From Typha latifolia (Eukaryota > Streptophyta > Magnoliopsida > Poales > Typhaceae): 64,000 nt of DNA. Shown in pieces: positions 60,314 to 64,000 of this stretch. The notes under the pieces were generated by a model that made no database searches, was not told the DNA's origin, and saw only the letters and a program-made list of their open reading frames with translations. Location: positions 3,359,188 through 3,423,187 of the forward strand of contig CM034101.1 in NCBI GenBank assembly GCA_019914945.1. Reading direction: 5' to 3'. Each line of letters starts with the position of its first letter. Position 1 is the first letter of the stretch. The position numbers were made by a program, and so were the translations under genes.

Positions 60314-63300
60314 CTAACCGAATAATCGAGGTAGTACACAATGATCTGCTAAGAACTTTGTTGTATGTGCCATGAAGCACACTGCAATACACCGCGAAAC
60401 TGACAGTTGTGTTATAACTGTGAACACAAGGAAAATGTTTAGTTCTCATGCACACTAGAGAATATATGAAATTATGAATACATGTGCATATATCCCGACA
60501 AACACACAGTATGTGATTGAAAAGATGGAGTGTTAAGACATTATTATTTCTAAAGCATAATGCTTTAGCCCTCCTTAATCTAAATCAAAGGTTGGGTACT
60601 CTAACTGAACCACGCAAACGCGTGCAGACACATATGTGAATCTATATGACTGTATAGTAATAGTATAGTGAAATGTATTGTAATTTAATAAAATATACAT
60701 ATATATATATATATATACCTCAATTTCCTTTTCCAGACAATCCCTATAAAGAACTTTAAGAAGATCCTACAAATATGAATGAGCGTGAGCTCAAAAAAGG
60801 AAAAAAGAAGTAATTAAGTTCACCCATGACCCACCAACAACCCTTGAATTTTTTGTTGCTAGTCCCTCTGTTGCTTAATGTTGCTCTTGACTTTTACCAA
60901 AATTTCACAACTTAGCTTATAGAGAGTTGATTCACATTCCCTATTTAGAGAGCTAATCCAACATATTATCCTCAGCTGGTCCTATCTAGGGGTGTCAATG
61001 AGCCGAACTTGAGTGAGCAGGGCCCGGCTCGGCTCGAGCTCCCCCCCTCATCGATTTGCTCAGCCTCACTCTTTTTTCTAGAGATGGAACAATCCAACGA
61101 TTGGATCAAGCTCTTTGAGACCACCGCCACTAGACCCTCGCTGAGGAGACCTCCTTCCCACTACCAGTGGCGCAAAATCCTTTCAAAAAGCTTCTCACCC
61201 CGACTAGCTTTCGATTACACAGCGACGGTGAGAAATCCACCCTAGCTTCACATGCCCCTCGCCACCTCCCCAGCACCGACAGAAGCGACTTAACTGCACC
61301 GTCGACAAAGTTTAGAGATTCGGGCCGACGGCCAGTGTTTAGGACCCCAACAATTACGTCACGTGACGCGGACTCGACGGCCTAGATTGGAACAAAGAGG
61401 GGGGGGGGGGAGAGACCATTCATCACAGGAGACAATGAAGGAACGGAGATCTCGCCGACGAAGCGACCGTGGGGTTGAGGACGGTGACAGACGTATCGTT
61501 GGCAAGGGCTCAGGGGAGGAGGGTTTCGGTGGTGACTAGTGAATATGGGTACGGTGGTGAATGGTGATTTTCGATGATGAAGAGGGTTTCACTGATGGGA
61601 TTGGAAACTTTAGGGGAGATGAAGGTTGGCTTGGGTTTTTTCTTTACTTATACATATCATACTAATTAGATCCAACAGTTCTAAACATATGATAATATAT
61701 ATATGAGCTGAGCTTGAGCGAGCCAGTGCTAGCTCAGCTCGGCTCGATAGTTTTTTTGAGCATAATATCTCAGATCAAGCCGAGCTCTTAACGAGTCGAG
61801 CCTCACAAGCCCATGGGCTTTTTTGACAGCCCTAGTCCTGCTCTCAGCTGACATATTGATTCATGTGCATAAAATATGAAACCAATTCCAACCTAGAAAT
61901 ATCTCATGTATGTTTCCATGTCATAGTCATTCTTGTACCGTCAATCTTCTAATGTACAAAGAAATTGTTTGATGCTACATCATAAACACTATACTACCAA
62001 GAGAAAAGGACCAAGGTTAAACCTCTCAAAGCAACTACATTTGAAGAGAACACAAAAATATCGATGATGAAAATAACTGAAAGAGGAAACTCCCAAACCT
62101 GCAAAAGCAAGTTGAACAAATCATAAGTGGAAAGAGATAGAAGATCTTAATAAGTAATTTCTTTGCAATAACTAGGCAAGCTTACCATCATAGATATGAG
62201 AAACAACTTGAAGTAGCTCGAAATGAGGATGGCGAGAAAAACCTCTTTATACCTAAGTAATGAAAATATTCAGAGGAAAAGCTTGAGAATAAAATTCTTT
62301 CCAATAATACATCTTACTGATGATTAGAACTATCGTTGAAAGACAACTACTAAGAAAAAAAATTAAGAAACTATTAATTGAATAACGATACATAATAAAT
62401 ATAGCAATACTACCTAGTGATATCAAATGATAGACTGAGTAAAAACTTTGACCCAAGAATTACAACAACAACAAACATGAGATTCCCTAACAATACATCC
62501 AGCAGTACCTGCAAAAACATTTATATAATTTCAGAAATGTAAAGCAGCTACCAAGGCAAAGGTTGCATGAACATGATTTTGTTCTCATTAAATTTCATCA
62601 CCTTCAAGCAAGTCCAAATTGATGAAAAAGGGCTCCTTGATGAATCCCCATCATCTCTACTGCTCTTCAGGAAAGAAACCCTGCCTTAAACTGTTAAGGT
62701 TTTTCAGTAAATCAAAGGAAGTATGTATTTTTCTCATGAAAGCTAGATCATTAAGCACGACCTTGAGGATACATGCATCAAGAAGAAAATATATTAAGCT
62801 TGACCTTTGTAGTATTCCCTGCAAATTAAAAGAATTAACATATCTAAGGGAAGAAAATGTTGCTTTTATTATAACATTTGATTTCTTACATTCGTAGGAC
62901 GGCAGTAGTTTGTACCTTATTGTCAGAAGCATCTACATTCAGCATATTAAATAGTAAATGCCGATATGCCTTTGTCTTGTGCAGAATCAGATCGATCAAA
63001 ATAATCTAGACCAACAAATTGCCGTTATTCAACAATATGCAATAAAAAACTCCCGGGGCAACTATTGTAGGAGAGAATGAGAATTACATAAAGTTTGAAA
63101 ATTCATCACAAAGCGTGCTCTTTAGTATACTACCCAAGGGTTTATTAACGAAATGAAGTACAGAGGATTAAATTGCTTACTAAAGGCTGCGTAGTTTTGA
63201 AACCAAACCTCAAGGCACTCACACAAAATGTAATCATTTCGTCACAATTCCTCAACCAGCACAAAATTTCAACCGGAACTCAACTCCCCAGCATGTAGAC

Positions 63301-63629
63301 CAACTAAAAATTACTAATTCAAATGTATCTATCACAAAAGCTAAGGTTTCTTTCAGGTTTTAGTAAACGCACCATGAATTCGCACTCGACGTAGGAATCG
63401 GCAACAGCCTTGCAATTATCCTGCAAGTAATAGGAAGGATTTGTAGCAAAGATTAACAGAATAAGCTGGAACAAGTGAGATCAAAAGTCTCTCTCACGCA
63501 TTTCATCAAACGGATGTTGCCCGGAGAGTATTGGACGAAGAGCGTCTTCACTCGCCATCCGCAGTTGACACACCTCAGCTTTTTCTCCGCCGCCTTCTCG
63601 GCTGCTTCCGGATTCGTGGACGTCGCCAT
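60314..63629 (-). CDS. ARV1: ARV1 sterol-homeostasis protein
   Basis: Nine exons on the minus strand: 63629-63498, 63420-63373, 63005-62916, 62818-62762, 62664-62602, 62508-62414, 62252-62186, 62098-62023 and 60417-60314, giving 243 residues in phase. The N-terminal ARV1 homology region has a zinc-binding C-x2-C pair (LRCVNCGW, then MKCDNC) and the conserved VKTLFVQYSPGNIRLMKC, SYVECEFMIILIDLILHKTK and AYRHLLFNML. Several membrane spans follow (LLDVLLGNLMFVVVVILGS, EVFLAILISSYFKLFLI, VWEFPLSVIFIIDIFVF), and the last exon reads SRCIAVCFMAHTTKFLADH. ARV1 resides in the ER, where it supports sterol transport and lipid homeostasis; plant ARV1 complements yeast arv1 in published work. Intron 4 (62665-62761) is only 97 bp and reads open from exon 4, which hides the splice. 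The last intron (about 1.6 kb) holds an hAT-like element. Confidence 0.92.
60698..60718. repeat. (AT)n microsatellite
   Basis: Short alternating AT run inside the last ARV1 intron. Confidence 0.8.
60987..61834. mobile_element. Non-autonomous hAT-like element
   Basis: 848 bp inside the last ARV1 intron. The terminal inverted repeats are TAGGGGTGTCAA and, from the other end, TAGGGCTGTCAA (11 of 12). Flanks GTCCTATC and GTCCTGCT look like a worn 8-bp target-site duplication (first five bases identical). Subterminal regions are full of GAGCCGA/GGCTCGAGC-type repeats in opposite orientation at the two ends. The middle is GC-rich with short open frames and a G12 run, but no transposase. ARV1 splicing across it looks unaffected. 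Confidence 0.65.
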
Positions 63630-64000
63630 GAGAATTCCTCAGAGAGTCGGAGTAGCAACGGAGGAAGGATAGATCTAAGGGTCGAACCACCTGTGGGCCG
63701 AGCATACTTGGATGGTTTTTTTTTATATATAATTAGTTTGGGTTAATTCATTAAGATTTAATCCCCCGTTCTTTTTTTTTCTTTTTTTTCAAAAAAAAAG
63801 GATTTTTTTACCAATTCCAAAAAAAAATCCCCCGTTTTTAAAATAAAAAAAAATAAAATAAAGTAGTACTTAATTACCACAATTACAACCTAAGTACACC
63901 TATAGGCCATAATCCTGCCCGTTTAAGCAAAGCCGGTTAGCATTTTTATTGACTTTTCTATAAACATGAAAGACTTCATAATTTTAATGACTTTTAAGAA
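63630..64000. other. ARV1 promoter flank
   Basis: The presumed leader and promoter of ARV1, with A- and T-homopolymer runs at 63.77-63.86 kb. No further gene is visible to the window end. Confidence 0.45.

Noticed and set aside
61009..61385. Open frames in the ARV1 last intron
   Set aside because: They lie inside the hAT-like element, mix repeat-derived and GC-rich sequence, and match neither ARV1 nor a transposase.

Overview
This is nuclear DNA of a flowering plant. Most genes are split by GT-AG introns with AT-rich interiors, and the gaps carry microsatellites and decayed mobile elements. Plant-only families are present: a NAC factor, a CASP-like membrane protein, LSD1, a group III patatin-like protein and MIR160. 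Tourist-like and hAT-like elements, the gene-poor AT-rich gaps and the protein sequences fit a monocot outside the grasses, but that placement is an impression and was not tested.

Left part (1-12.6 kb): a tRNA-Val(AAC) gene, the 3' two exons of a NAC gene whose first exon is not seen in the window, a CASP-like gene, an intron-bearing elongator tRNA-Met gene joined to a SINE-type body, three further copies of that SINE, and a six-coding-exon LSD1 gene. Centre (14.8-31.6 kb): organelle-targeted RecA (13 exons), an ESCRT-III VPS2-type subunit (11 exons, one GC-AG intron), a two-exon gene of the cadmium-induced AS8 family with a Tourist-like MITE in its intron, and the intronless spliceosome-disassembly factor STIPL1/TFIP11. 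Right part: a MIR160 hairpin (35.7 kb), a CRPK1-like receptor-like cytoplasmic kinase (37.8-40.8 kb), an unrecognised single-exon gene (43.3 kb), a pPLAIII patatin-like gene (48.3-50.1 kb), about 10 kb with no recognised gene, and ARV1 (60.3-63.6 kb), whose last intron holds an 848-bp hAT-like element.

The genes do not form an operon or an obvious pathway; this is ordinary plant gene order. Several touch growth, stress and membrane biology: LSD1 (cell-death control), CRPK1-like kinase (cold signalling), pPLAIII (lipid), ARV1 (sterol homeostasis), VPS2 (endosomal sorting), MIR160 (auxin response factors). Exon boundaries were worked out by hand from splice consensus, reading phase and remembered family sequence. 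All spliced models keep phase from start to stop, but none is backed by transcript data. I saw no wholly new system. The most unusual structure is the tRNA-Met/SINE cluster at 5.0-8.2 kb.
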